In this document: positions 1 to 7,089 of the stretch, one piece after another | Layout: the number at the start of each line of letters is the position of its first letter | Numbering within the stretch: the stretch's first letter is position 1 | Assembly (NCBI GenBank): GCA_002309295.1 | Contig: DBXF01000020.1 | Span: 798 to 19,361, forward strand | Length of the DNA stretch: 18,564 bases | Direction: 5' to 3' | From: Bacteroidales bacterium UBA1219 | Lineage (GTDB): Bacteria; Bacteroidota; Bacteroidia; Bacteroidales; P3 | Notes under the pieces: model-generated | Told to the model about the DNA's origin: nothing | Database searches by the model: none | What the model saw: the letters and a program-made list of their open reading frames with translations, nothing else | Translations under genes and position numbers: made by a program

Positions 1-129
1 GGCGGTCCCCGTATCAGCCACGAGCTGGCGAAAGAACTGGGCTATGACGCTGGTTTCGGTGTCAACACCTACGCCGACGACGAGGCTTCGTTCATAGCTC
101 AGGAAATGGTGAAACGCGGATGGAAATAA
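1..129 (+). CDS. kamE: Lysine 5,6-aminomutase beta subunit, C-terminal fragment (probable)
   Basis: The gene enters from the left edge; only the last 42 residues and the TAA stop at 127-129 are present. The tail has GGPRISHELAKELGYDAGFG followed by an alanine/acidic helix and a basic end. This resembles the end of the cobalamin-binding domain of KamE, the B12-binding subunit of the aminomutase that moves the terminal amino group of (beta-)lysine during anaerobic lysine fermentation. The CoA-transferase gene 45 bp downstream fits that pathway, in which lysine is converted to acetate and butyrate. The assignment rests on a short fragment and on context. D-ornithine aminomutase or another B12-dependent mutase with the same Rossmann-like domain remains possible. 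Confidence 0.65.
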   Translation, partial: GGPRISHELAKELGYDAGFGVNTYADDEASFIAQEMVKRGWK

Positions 130-174
130 TTTTAGAAAGACATTCAAATTAAAAACACATAAAAACATAATACA

Positions 175-828
175 ATGGACAAAAACGAAATCAGAACATT
201 TATCGCACGTCGTGCCGCACAGGAACTGCACGATGGTGATGTAGTAAATCTTGGTATCGGACTGCCGACCTTGATCCCCAACTACCTTCCCGAAGGCGTA
301 CATGTGGTGCTGCAGTCGGAAAACGGCATGATCGGCATGGGTCCCACTCCCGAAGAAGGTAAGGAAAATCCTTGGTACATCAACGCCGGCGGCGGTTATA
401 TCACCACCACTCCCGACGCTTCCACTTTCGACAGCGCTACTTCGTTCGGCATTATCCGTGGCGGCCACGTTGACGTGAGCATCCTCGGCGCCATGCAGGT
501 TGACGAAGAGGGCGACCTCGCCAACTGGATGATCCCCGGCAAAAAGACTCCCGGTATGGGCGGCGCCATGGACCTCCTTGTAGGTGCCAAAAAGGTGATC
601 CTCGCCATGGAGCACACTGCCAAAGGCAACCCCAAGATTCTGAAAAAATGCACACTGCCCCTTACAGCCAAAGGTCAGGTGAACATGATCATCACCGAGA
701 TGGGCGTTATGGAAATCACTCCCAAGGGCATAGTGCTGACGGAAATCAACCCCGAATTCACCGTTGAGCAGGTGCAGGCTGCCACCGAGGCAACCCTCAT
801 CATCGCCGACAATTTGAAACAAATGTAA
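175..828 (+). CDS. atoA: Acetoacetate/butyrate CoA-transferase, beta subunit
   Basis: This 217-residue protein has the length and motifs of the beta subunit of family I CoA-transferases (AtoA/ScoB). It moves CoA between acetoacetyl-CoA or butyryl-CoA and a free acid such as acetate or butyrate. The LGIGLPT motif lies near residues 26-32. SENG follows, with Glu49 as the expected catalytic residue that forms the glutamyl-CoA thioester. GGGY is near residues 72-75. The gene lies 45 bp after a probable lysine-aminomutase subunit, so the physiological role is most likely the CoA-transfer step that ends lysine fermentation to butyrate. The alpha subunit (AtoD) is not in the window and probably lies further upstream. 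The start ATG at 175 has no evident Shine-Dalgarno sequence, which is common in this phylum. The family call is firm; the exact substrate is inferred from context. Confidence 0.9.
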   Translation: MDKNEIRTFIARRAAQELHDGDVVNLGIGLPTLIPNYLPEGVHVVLQSENGMIGMGPTPEEGKENPWYINAGGGYITTTPDASTFDSATSFGIIRGGHVDVSILGAMQVDEEGDLANWMIPGKKTPGMGGAMDLLVGAKKVILAMEHTAKGNPKILKKCTLPLTAKGQVNMIITEMGVMEITPKGIVLTEINPEFTVEQVQAATEATLIIADNLKQM

Positions 829-840
829 TAAAGCTATCGT

Positions 841-898
841 AAAAGACAACGGACTGCGTGAAACTTCTCGGCAAGTGCGTGGTTCGTTGTCTTTTTTT
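841..898 (+). terminator. Rho-independent terminator after the CoA-transferase gene
   Basis: AAAAGACAACG at 841-851 pairs perfectly with CGTTGTCTTTT at 885-895, giving an 11-bp stem, and a T run follows to 898. The loop is about 33 nt and contains a small possible inner hairpin (ACTT/AAGT). It lies 12 bp after the stop codon and should end the lysine-fermentation transcript. The next gene starts only 6 bp after the T run. Confidence 0.85.
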
Positions 899-904
899 GA
901 AAAA

Positions 905-1579
905 ATGAAAAAAATAACTCTATTAGTACTCGGTTTGGTGCTTGCACTGTCGGTTTCGGCACAAGATATGTTTGTGCCCGAGTCTGAATTTCTTGCGAAA
1001 TACGAGCCGTCGCCTGCGCCATTGCCGCTTCCTCCTTCGGGACAGTGGTACAAAGAGTACTACCGCTTTTATGCCATTGTGGGTCTGGAAGGCGCCAAAG
1101 ACCTTTCCGAAGAGAAAGCTTCATTGTTTGGTATTTCCGGCGTTTTTGGTTTCCAATACCGTCGTACAGTTGCCTTTGGCATAGGAGTGGAGTTTCTCAA
1201 GGACAAAAGCAACGCATTTTCGCACATGCCCGTGTATCTGGAGTTCCGCTCGCATCTCTCGCCACGCCGCACTTCGCCGTACACTGTTCTTAAAATAGGA
1301 TATTCCATACCGGCAGGCAGCACGCGCAAAGATGCCACTGGTATGCTCAAAGTGAATAAAAGCGGTATAATGTTCGGTGCCGATTTGGGTTACCGCATAC
1401 ATGTCAACAGCACGTTTGCAATAACGGCTTTCGTAGGCTATCAGGCACAGCCTTTCCAAGTGGAGCGACGCGTGAATCCCACCGAAGAACTGCCTGGCGG
1501 CAAATACAACGACCACGACCAAGTGCTGCTGCACATGATAAAATTCGGTGCCACACTGAATATCGGCTTCGGTTTCTGA
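905..1579 (+). CDS. Secreted outer-membrane beta-barrel-like protein, function unknown
   Basis: This is a 224-residue protein starting at the ATG at 905. An in-frame ATG at 875 would add ten residues ahead of a clean signal peptide and would lie inside the terminator stem-loop, so 905 is preferred. Residues 1-20 form a typical signal peptide (MKKITLLVLGLVLALSVSAQ), followed by a proline-rich stretch around residues 36-45. The rest alternates polar and aromatic or hydrophobic residues, with repeated FGIGVEF- and FGATLNIGFGF-like strands. It ends in Phe, as expected of a BAM-inserted barrel. The predicted place is the outer membrane, with eight or so strands. No enzymatic motif is visible and I cannot assign a ligand. 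It stands between a terminator and the LTA-synthase-like gene 47 bp downstream, so the two may share a transcript. Confidence 0.7.
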   Translation: MKKITLLVLGLVLALSVSAQDMFVPESEFLAKYEPSPAPLPLPPSGQWYKEYYRFYAIVGLEGAKDLSEEKASLFGISGVFGFQYRRTVAFGIGVEFLKDKSNAFSHMPVYLEFRSHLSPRRTSPYTVLKIGYSIPAGSTRKDATGMLKVNKSGIMFGADLGYRIHVNSTFAITAFVGYQAQPFQVERRVNPTEELPGGKYNDHDQVLLHMIKFGATLNIGFGF

Positions 1580-1626
1580 CTACTGTAGCCAAAACGCAAA
1601 TCTCTGTGTATTAACACATTCCGTTT

Positions 1627-3495
1627 ATGAAGAAATTTTTGTTCGAACTCCTTAAACTTTATCTTTTCTGGATGCTGTTTTTCCTTGTCGGAAGGACGCT
1701 TTTCCTGCTCACGCACACATCCTTGCTGACGGGCATATCTTTTGGCGAAATACTGAGAGTGTACCCCAACGCCCTCAAACTCGACACTTCGGCCGCCTGC
1801 TACCTTATGGTGCCTGTGTTTTTGCTGATGTGCCTGCAACTGGTGGCAAAATGGAAATGGCTGGGCATTGGCAAAAAAATTCTTATGGCCGTATTTCTGA
1901 TAGTGACATCGCTAGCTATCTTTGGCGAAATAGGGATGTATGAGGAGTGGCAGGTGAAAATCAACATAAAGGCGCTGATGTACCTGCGACGGCCGAAAGA
2001 GATTTTTGACTCCATTTCCACGGGACTATTCCTTCTCCTGCTACTTGGAGCGATACTTTATATAGCACTATTTGTCTTTCTGTATATCAAGATTATAACA
2101 AAGCCGATAATTGAGCCTGTGAAAAGGGGAGTGGTCAAGGCGTTGGCTACTTTTGTGCTTGGAGCGGGACTGCTTTTCGTAGGGATGCGCGGCGGTTTCG
2201 GCGATATTCCCATACACCAGAGCCAGTCGTATTTCTCCCGTCACAGCATACTCAACGACGCCGCAGTGAACACTCCGTGGAACTTGCTTCACAACTACCT
2301 GCATTTTAGAAGTATAAAGGATAAAAATCCGTTCGTCTATTACGACAAAGCCACAGCCGATTCCATTATTTCTGAAATACATACCATGCAGAGCGACAGT
2401 ACGTTGCAGGTGCTGAACACACAACGTCCGAATATCGTTATTCTGTTGCTCGAAAGTTGGTCGGCGGATGTGGTGGCAAGTCTCGACACAGCCAACAGGG
2501 CAGGGGTTACGCCCGGCTTTGCCAAACTGGAGGAGGAAGGCTTGCTTTTCACACATTTCTACAGCAACGGACACCGTTCTCAGCAGGCCATTTCAGGCAT
2601 TCTCAGCGATTTCCCGCCACTGCAGGGCAACGACATCACCGACAATTTCCCGCTTTACAAATATCTGCCCAGCATGCCAAAATACCTGATGGAAAAGGGC
2701 TATGGCACAGCTTTCTATTTCGGTGGCGATTTGAACTATGGCAATATCCGAGCCTTTGTGCTTTGGCACGATTTCCAAAAAATCTACGAAGGACGCGATT
2801 TTCCGAAAGGCACACCCAAGGGCAAACTATCAGTTCCCGACCAATACCTATTTGCCGAGGCGTTGAAACAGCAGAATTCGGTAAAGGAGCCTTTCTTCCA
2901 CATGATTTTCACTGGCAGCTCGCACTCTCCCTACGACGAGCCGAAGGTGGTTAGGCAGTTGAAGTGGAACGTGGAGCAACTGCCGTATCTCAACTCGGTA
3001 AAATATTCCGACTCATGCATTTATGATTACATAACCAAGGCGAAGAAAATGCCGTGGTACAACAACACTTTGTTTATCCTTGTCGGCGACCACAGTCACG
3101 CCACCTACCGCGGACATTATATCAACTCGCCTGCATACATGCATGTGCCTATGCTTTGGGTTGGCGGCGCATTACGCGATGAATATAAAGGCACAACGTT
3201 CGAAACCATCGGTACTCACGTAGATTTGTACCGCACTTTGCTTAGCCAGATGGGCGACACAAGTACCGCCACCTACCGCGGCGTGGATATTTTCAACACT
3301 TCGAACAAAGGTTTTGCCTACTACGAGACTAATATGGGAATGGGCTGGATAACCCCCGACGGCTCGTTGCTCTACGATGCCGAGGCAGCCAAAATAACCG
3401 ACAACACATATACCGACAGTACGGCAACGGAGCAGGAGCTACGCAAGGCCAAGGCTTATCTGCAAACGCTTTACGACTTTTATTTGCAGAATTGA
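1627..3495 (+). CDS. LTA-synthase-family membrane sulfatase/phosphotransferase-like protein
   Basis: This 622-residue protein has five hydrophobic helices in the first 190 residues (about 5-30, 55-78, 84-104, 131-155 and 168-185), then a large periplasmic alkaline-phosphatase-superfamily domain. That is the layout of lipoteichoic-acid synthase and related phosphoglycerol or phosphoethanolamine transferases. Visible metal-site residues are Glu276 (LLLESWSAD) and Asp488-His489 with His491 (LVGDHSH). The expected nucleophile lies in GHRSQQAISG, where Ser318 stands in the place usually held by Thr. Gram-negative Bacteroidota make no lipoteichoic acid, so the likely role is decorating a periplasmic or outer-membrane glycan or lipid with a phospho-alcohol head group. 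The substrate is unknown. The stop codon falls inside a short AATTGAA heptamer repeat. Confidence 0.85.
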   Translation: MKKFLFELLKLYLFWMLFFLVGRTLFLLTHTSLLTGISFGEILRVYPNALKLDTSAACYLMVPVFLLMCLQLVAKWKWLGIGKKILMAVFLIVTSLAIFGEIGMYEEWQVKINIKALMYLRRPKEIFDSISTGLFLLLLLGAILYIALFVFLYIKIITKPIIEPVKRGVVKALATFVLGAGLLFVGMRGGFGDIPIHQSQSYFSRHSILNDAAVNTPWNLLHNYLHFRSIKDKNPFVYYDKATADSIISEIHTMQSDSTLQVLNTQRPNIVILLLESWSADVVASLDTANRAGVTPGFAKLEEEGLLFTHFYSNGHRSQQAISGILSDFPPLQGNDITDNFPLYKYLPSMPKYLMEKGYGTAFYFGGDLNYGNIRAFVLWHDFQKIYEGRDFPKGTPKGKLSVPDQYLFAEALKQQNSVKEPFFHMIFTGSSHSPYDEPKVVRQLKWNVEQLPYLNSVKYSDSCIYDYITKAKKMPWYNNTLFILVGDHSHATYRGHYINSPAYMHVPMLWVGGALRDEYKGTTFETIGTHVDLYRTLLSQMGDTSTATYRGVDIFNTSNKGFAYYETNMGMGWITPDGSLLYDAEAAKITDNTYTDSTATEQELRKAKAYLQTLYDFYLQN

Positions 3496-3503
3496 ATTTT
3501 GAA
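3490..3503 (+). repeat. Short degenerate heptamer repeat at a stop codon
   Basis: AATTGAA (3490-3496) is followed directly by TTTTGAA (3497-3503). The TGA stop codon of the preceding gene lies inside the first unit. The units resemble the longer array after the Bcp frame at 16145. Two units alone could be chance, so confidence is low. Confidence 0.3.
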
Positions 3504-3512
3504 TATGGACAC

Positions 3513-3547
3513 AAAAAAAGAGTCGCTGAAAAGCAACTCTTTTTTGT
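3513..3547. terminator. Bidirectional terminator between convergent genes
   Basis: AAAAAAGAGT pairs with ACTCTTTTTT. An inner GCT/AGC pairing closes a GAAA tetraloop, with one C/A mismatch between the two stem parts. The A run on one side and the T run on the other let it work in both directions. It can end the LTA-synthase-like gene on the plus strand and the HU gene on the minus strand, which converge here. Confidence 0.85.
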
Positions 3548-3564
3548 TCTGAGATAGTGTGTTC

Positions 3565-3828
3565 TTACATAGCCAAGTTTGCACCGGGTTTGAATTTAAC
3601 AACTTTCTTAGCAGCGATTTTGATTTTGGCTTTAGTTTTGGGGTTGATACCAGTTCTTGCTTTTCTTTCAGCGATACCGAAAGTACCGAAACCTACCAAG
3701 CTAATTTTGTCACCAGCTTTCAGAGTTTCCTCAGTTACATTTACGAAAGCTTCCAGAGCTTTTTTAGCATCAACGTTTGTCATACCGGCTTTAGCGGCCA
3801 TGGCTTTTACTAAATCATTTTTGTTCAT
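3565..3828 (-). CDS. hup: HU-family histone-like DNA-binding protein
   Basis: This 87-residue protein is within the usual 90-residue size of HU/IHF proteins. It begins MNKNDLVKAMAAKAGM, typical of the N-terminal helical dimer part. GFGTFGIAERKARTG at about residues 46-60 leads into the beta-arm, whose tip reads GINPKT (GRNPQT in many HUs), and a lysine-rich arm return and C-terminal helix follow. HU dimers bind DNA with little sequence preference, bend it and compact the nucleoid. The gene stands alone: it has its own promoter at 3879-3910 and a terminator 18 bp past its stop. It converges with the LTA-synthase-like gene. No Shine-Dalgarno sequence is visible before the ATG. Confidence 0.95.
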   Translation of the reverse strand: MNKNDLVKAMAAKAGMTNVDAKKALEAFVNVTEETLKAGDKISLVGFGTFGIAERKARTGINPKTKAKIKIAAKKVVKFKPGANLAM

Positions 3829-3878
3829 AATAAAACTGTTTTAAAATATTAAACTTTTGTTAGTTTCTAATTGTGTTG

Positions 3879-3910
3879 CAAAGTTATGTAAAATATTCTT
3901 TTTATCCAAA
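3879..3910 (-). promoter_or_regulatory. Bacteroidota-type promoter for the HU gene
   Basis: Read on the minus strand, TTTG (3907-3910) is followed after exactly 20 nt by TAACTTTG (3879-3886). This is a full match to the -33 TTTG and -7 TAnnTTTG elements of the primary sigma factor in Bacteroides. Transcription would start around 3870, giving a leader of roughly 40 nt before the HU start codon. The surrounding sequence is very AT-rich. Confidence 0.8.
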
Positions 3911-3944
3911 TAAAAAATGCTTTTTTTTGAAAAAAAAATTAATA

Positions 3945-4904
3945 TTATTTTTTAATGACTAATTTACAGTTAGTTACATTATTGCCGATTAGAAAATTTT
4001 CTATCGAATTTCTTCGCTTTCCGCCCATTTGTAGGGAGTTTACGAAGATAAATCCGCCATTTATAGCGATTTTTAGATACTTTTTTTGGTCTGTAACAAT
4101 GGCAAAATCGGCATTGCTTGTTACTTTTTCAAAGGTTACATCGAATATTTTGAAGGGCAGAATTTCTCCGTTTGAATATTCCAATTCCATGAAAGCGGCC
4201 GGATATGGAGACAATCCTCTAACAAAATTAACAATCTCTTCGCCGGGTCTGTTCCAGTCTATCCTGCAGTCGTCCTTGAATATCTTTGGCGCGTTTTTGG
4301 GCTGTGCCACAGTAGGTTGAGTACGTGGCGTTAAAGTGCCGTCGGCAAGGCCCTCGATGGTGCGTAGCACAAGGTCTTTGCCTATCAGCATCAAACGGTC
4401 GTGCAGTGTGCCGGCGTTGTCGTCGGGAGATATTGGCGTTTTTTCCTGAAGCAGTATTCCGCCTTCGTCGATGTGTTCGTTGAGCATGAAGGTGGTAACC
4501 CCACTTTCCGTTTCCCCGTTTATTACGGCCCAGTTTATGGGCGCTGCGCCGCGGTAGTCGGGCAGGAGAGAGGCATGCAGGTTGAAAGTGCCCATCTTGG
4601 GCATATTCCACACCACTTTTGGCAGCATGCGGAAAGCCACCACGATGAACAAGTCGGCGTCGAGGTCGCGAAGAGAAGCGAGAAAGGCTTCGTCGCGCAG
4701 CTTTTCGGGCTGAAGCAGAGGAAGGTTGTGTTGCAGGGCATATTCTTTAACTGGAGAGAAAACAATTTTCTGTCCGCGTCCCGACTGCCGGTCGGGGACG
4801 GTTACCACGGCTTTGATGTCGTATCCCGCTTGGTGTATGGCCTCGAGCGATGCCACCGCGAAATCGGGTGTGCCCATAAATACTATCGAAGGACGTTTGC
4901 TCAT
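3945..4904 (-). CDS. fmt: Methionyl-tRNA formyltransferase
   Basis: The protein is 319 residues, a normal Fmt length. It transfers a formyl group from 10-formyltetrahydrofolate to the amino group of Met-tRNA(fMet) to make the initiator tRNA. The N-terminal Rossmann domain starts IVFMGTPDFAV. The catalytic triad is intact: Asn108 and His110 in NLHASLLPDYRGAAP, and Asp146 in HIDEGG, matching Asn106/His108/Asp144 of the E. coli enzyme. The C-terminal OB-like tRNA-binding domain spans roughly residues 205-319 and ends in basic residues. It is the last gene of a tight minus-strand cluster, 10 bp after ribH. No GC-rich terminator is visible beyond its stop, only a very AT-rich stretch that leads into the HU promoter. 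Confidence 0.95.
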   Translation of the reverse strand: MSKRPSIVFMGTPDFAVASLEAIHQAGYDIKAVVTVPDRQSGRGQKIVFSPVKEYALQHNLPLLQPEKLRDEAFLASLRDLDADLFIVVAFRMLPKVVWNMPKMGTFNLHASLLPDYRGAAPINWAVINGETESGVTTFMLNEHIDEGGILLQEKTPISPDDNAGTLHDRLMLIGKDLVLRTIEGLADGTLTPRTQPTVAQPKNAPKIFKDDCRIDWNRPGEEIVNFVRGLSPYPAAFMELEYSNGEILPFKIFDVTFEKVTSNADFAIVTDQKKYLKIAINGGFIFVNSLQMGGKRRNSIENFLIGNNVTNCKLVIKK

Positions 4905-4914
4905 GGCGGTAATG

Positions 4915-5415
4915 TTATTGTCCTAACACTTTTTTCTGCATAGCCACCATCTTAATGGCAGTAACTGCGGCTTCCACGCCTTTGTTGCCGTGTTTTCCGC
5001 CTGAGCGGTCGATGGCCTGCTGCATATTGTTGGTGGTAAGCACGCCGAAAATAACGGGACGTCCGTCCTGCAGCGACAGGTTGGTGAGCCCGTTGGAAAC
5101 GGCGCCGCAGATAAAGTCGAAATGACGTGTCTCGCCTTGAATTACACATCCAAGACATATCACAGCATCGTAGTCGGTGGCGCTGTATAACAATGTGGAG
5201 GCTCCTGTGGGCAATTCGAAGCTGCCGGGCACGTGTATCACGGTGATGTCCTTTTTAGCCACTTTGTTGGCAACGAGGGTGTCGTACGCTCCTTGGCACA
5301 AGGCATTGGTAATCTGTGGGTTCCATTCGGCAACGACTATGCCTATTTTCATCCCTTTGCCCGAAGGAACGGTGTCGGGATTATAATCGGAGAGGTTGGT
5401 CTTTTTGTTTTCCAT
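4915..5415 (-). CDS. ribH: 6,7-dimethyl-8-ribityllumazine synthase
   Basis: This 166-residue protein condenses 5-amino-6-ribitylaminouracil with 3,4-dihydroxybutanone 4-phosphate, the penultimate step of riboflavin synthesis. Characteristic parts are the aromatic substrate-stacking Trp31 in AEWNPQIT, the ribityl-binding VPGSFELP at 63-69, GCVIQGETRHFD with the expected catalytic His98, and FGVLTTNNMQQAIDRSGG at about 123-140. The N-terminal extension of about 20 residues is polar. No other riboflavin gene is nearby and no FMN riboswitch-like leader is seen. Expression probably follows the rpoN-led cluster: the gap to the M23 gene upstream is 13 bp and to fmt downstream 10 bp. Confidence 0.95.
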   Translation of the reverse strand: MENKKTNLSDYNPDTVPSGKGMKIGIVVAEWNPQITNALCQGAYDTLVANKVAKKDITVIHVPGSFELPTGASTLLYSATDYDAVICLGCVIQGETRHFDFICGAVSNGLTNLSLQDGRPVIFGVLTTNNMQQAIDRSGGKHGNKGVEAAVTAIKMVAMQKKVLGQ

Positions 5416-5428
5416 TATGGTAAATGTT

Positions 5429-6478
5429 TTAGTGTACTCTAATTTCTTCGCCCACAGGCAGTTTGCCCATTATGTCGGGGTTCATCGTCTTAAGCTGAGT
5501 TTCGGAAACTTTGAATTTCTTGGCTACTTTTTCCCATGTGTCGCCGCGTTTGGTTGTGTAGTATTCCGTCTTTTTCTTGGCTTTGTCGCCGGCTTTCGGC
5601 AGTTCGCGTTCTTTGTGAATGCTTTTGTCGGCTTTGTAGGTGCGGTTTCTCTTAGTAATTCCGAAATATGTCTTGTTGAGATAAAGTGTGCGTGTGCGGA
5701 GGGTGTAGTTTTTGAAATCGAGAATCCATTCTGGGTCGAAAGGCTCGTATTGGAAACGCACTTCGAAATGGAGGTGCGGCCCTGTGGAGTGTCCTGTGCT
5801 GCCTCCGAAACCTATCACGTCGCCGGCTTTCACCACCTGCATCTGTTTTACATTCACTCTTGAAAGATGTCCGTAAACGGTCTCCAGTCCGTTGTAGTGG
5901 CGTACTACTACGAGGTTGCCGTATCCGCCGAACGATTTGGCTATACGCACCACGCCGTTGAAGGCACATCGCACGGGGTCGCCGGTGTTGAGGGCTATGT
6001 CCACCCCGCGGTGCGGACGGTCCCAACGCTCGCGCCAGCCGTAGGGCGAGGTTATGACGTTTTTCATCGGGAAACAGAACTCCGAGTAGTCTTTCACAAT
6101 TTTTATTGTTATTTCGTCGGGCAGCGAGTCCAAAGTAACCGACGGTTTTTTTACGTAGTCGTCGGAGAATTGGATGCCATACCACACTTTGGACGGCAGA
6201 TTGCGTTTGGGGTCGGTGAGCATTACGGGACCTTTGGGTGCTTCCTCGCGCACGGTTTTGTCTATTACAGCGTCTTCGAAAATGGCTGTGGTCGAGTCGT
6301 TTATGGCAGTGGAGTCTTTCTTGGAATTGTCGTTTTGGACTTTAGTCTGGGCGGCTTTCTTGCCTTTTTTCGAGCCTTTGCCCTGCCCAAACGACGGTGT
6401 CGTGGCAACAGCCAGCACTAAGGCCAATACGACGTTTTTTCTGTATGATAGTGATAATATGACTTTCGGTAGTTTCAT
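5429..6478 (-). CDS. Periplasmic M23 metallopeptidase with C-terminal LysM domain
   Basis: The protein is 349 residues from the ATG at 6478. An in-frame ATG at 6556 exists, but using it would overlap the preceding gene and bury the signal peptide (hydrophobic stretch about residues 15-31, ending SFGQ). A Lys/Ser/Thr-rich linker to about residue 90 follows. The M23 (LytM/lysostaphin-like) domain lies at about residues 135-245, with Zn ligands His156, Asp160 (HRGVD) and His237 (HLH). His204 (YGH) and His235 are the catalytic histidines. All are present, so it should be an active murein endopeptidase rather than an EnvC/NlpD-type activator. A LysM domain at about residues 305-349 (YTTKRGDTWEKVAKKFKVSE) should bind peptidoglycan. 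The gene lies 10 bp after a membrane protein gene and 13 bp before ribH. Confidence 0.88.
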   Translation of the reverse strand: MKLPKVILSLSYRKNVVLALVLAVATTPSFGQGKGSKKGKKAAQTKVQNDNSKKDSTAINDSTTAIFEDAVIDKTVREEAPKGPVMLTDPKRNLPSKVWYGIQFSDDYVKKPSVTLDSLPDEITIKIVKDYSEFCFPMKNVITSPYGWRERWDRPHRGVDIALNTGDPVRCAFNGVVRIAKSFGGYGNLVVVRHYNGLETVYGHLSRVNVKQMQVVKAGDVIGFGGSTGHSTGPHLHFEVRFQYEPFDPEWILDFKNYTLRTRTLYLNKTYFGITKRNRTYKADKSIHKERELPKAGDKAKKKTEYYTTKRGDTWEKVAKKFKVSETQLKTMNPDIMGKLPVGEEIRVH

Positions 6479-6488
6479 CTGTAGTTTG

Positions 6489-7085
6489 TTATATGGTAAA
6501 TAGGAAATAGATAAAAAAGAGCAAAGTGATGCCAATTCCCAAGAAGAAATTGACAAGGAATGTCCTTACTGATGACGTTTCTTCTTCAAGATATAAGTAT
6601 GATAATGCCCCCTGCGCTATTACCGAAACAACGATGGGGATAATAAGGTTCGCTCTGTAAATCAGTGAAATAATAATCAAGGTGGTGATAAAGGCGGTGA
6701 GATAGAAAATGTGGAAGTCGAGTTTTCTGCGCCATTCCATAACAAGTGCCGCAAAAGTCAGAAACATAGGCAGTTGCTGGATAATCGAAAGAGATTTGAA
6801 GACGGTGTGTCCGAAAAACGAGACCATGGCGAAATAGATGGCAAATTCGGCCACAAGCAGGATATTGTTGTCACGATGAGCCCTTTTTTGGAAATGAACG
6901 GCTATAAGGTAGGCAAAAAGTGGGATTAGAAGCTGTACTATTGCCAGATTTTTGGCTATATTGACAAAGATTTCTTTTGGCAGAAAACGGAAATCGCTGG
7001 AGAATAGCATTATGGCTGTGAGATAGGCGAGGAGTGCCAGCGGCGAGAACAGCAGTCGTAATATTTTCCAGAGAGTGTTTTTCAT
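6489..7085 (-). CDS. Polytopic membrane protein, function unknown
   Basis: This 198-residue, highly hydrophobic protein has six or seven predicted membrane helices (about residues 8-28, 42-65, 76-98, 104-118, 122-144, 146-165 and 175-197). Short basic loops such as HFQKRAHRD (64-72) and EWRRK (117-121) break it up. No catalytic motif, signal peptide or transporter signature is recognisable. It starts 4 bp after the rpoN stop and ends 10 bp before the M23 peptidase start, so it is almost certainly cotranscribed with both. Its place beside a murein hydrolase suggests a cell-envelope role, but that is context only. Confidence 0.7.
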   Translation of the reverse strand: MKNTLWKILRLLFSPLALLAYLTAIMLFSSDFRFLPKEIFVNIAKNLAIVQLLIPLFAYLIAVHFQKRAHRDNNILLVAEFAIYFAMVSFFGHTVFKSLSIIQQLPMFLTFAALVMEWRRKLDFHIFYLTAFITTLIIISLIYRANLIIPIVVSVIAQGALSYLYLEEETSSVRTFLVNFFLGIGITLLFFIYFLFTI

Positions 7086-7089
7086 TGTG

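Noticed and set aside
875..904. Ten-residue N-terminal extension of the first beta-barrel protein (ATG at 875)
   Set aside because: It lies in the terminator hairpin and would put polar residues ahead of a clean signal peptide; ATG at 905 is preferred.
4401..4943. 180-residue plus-strand open frame opposite fmt
   Set aside because: Fmt has all its catalytic residues in the other frame; this one looks like a shadow.
6479..6556. 26-residue N-terminal extension of the M23 peptidase (ATG at 6556)
   Set aside because: It would overlap the end of the preceding membrane-protein gene and hide the signal peptide; ATG at 6478 fits the operon spacing.
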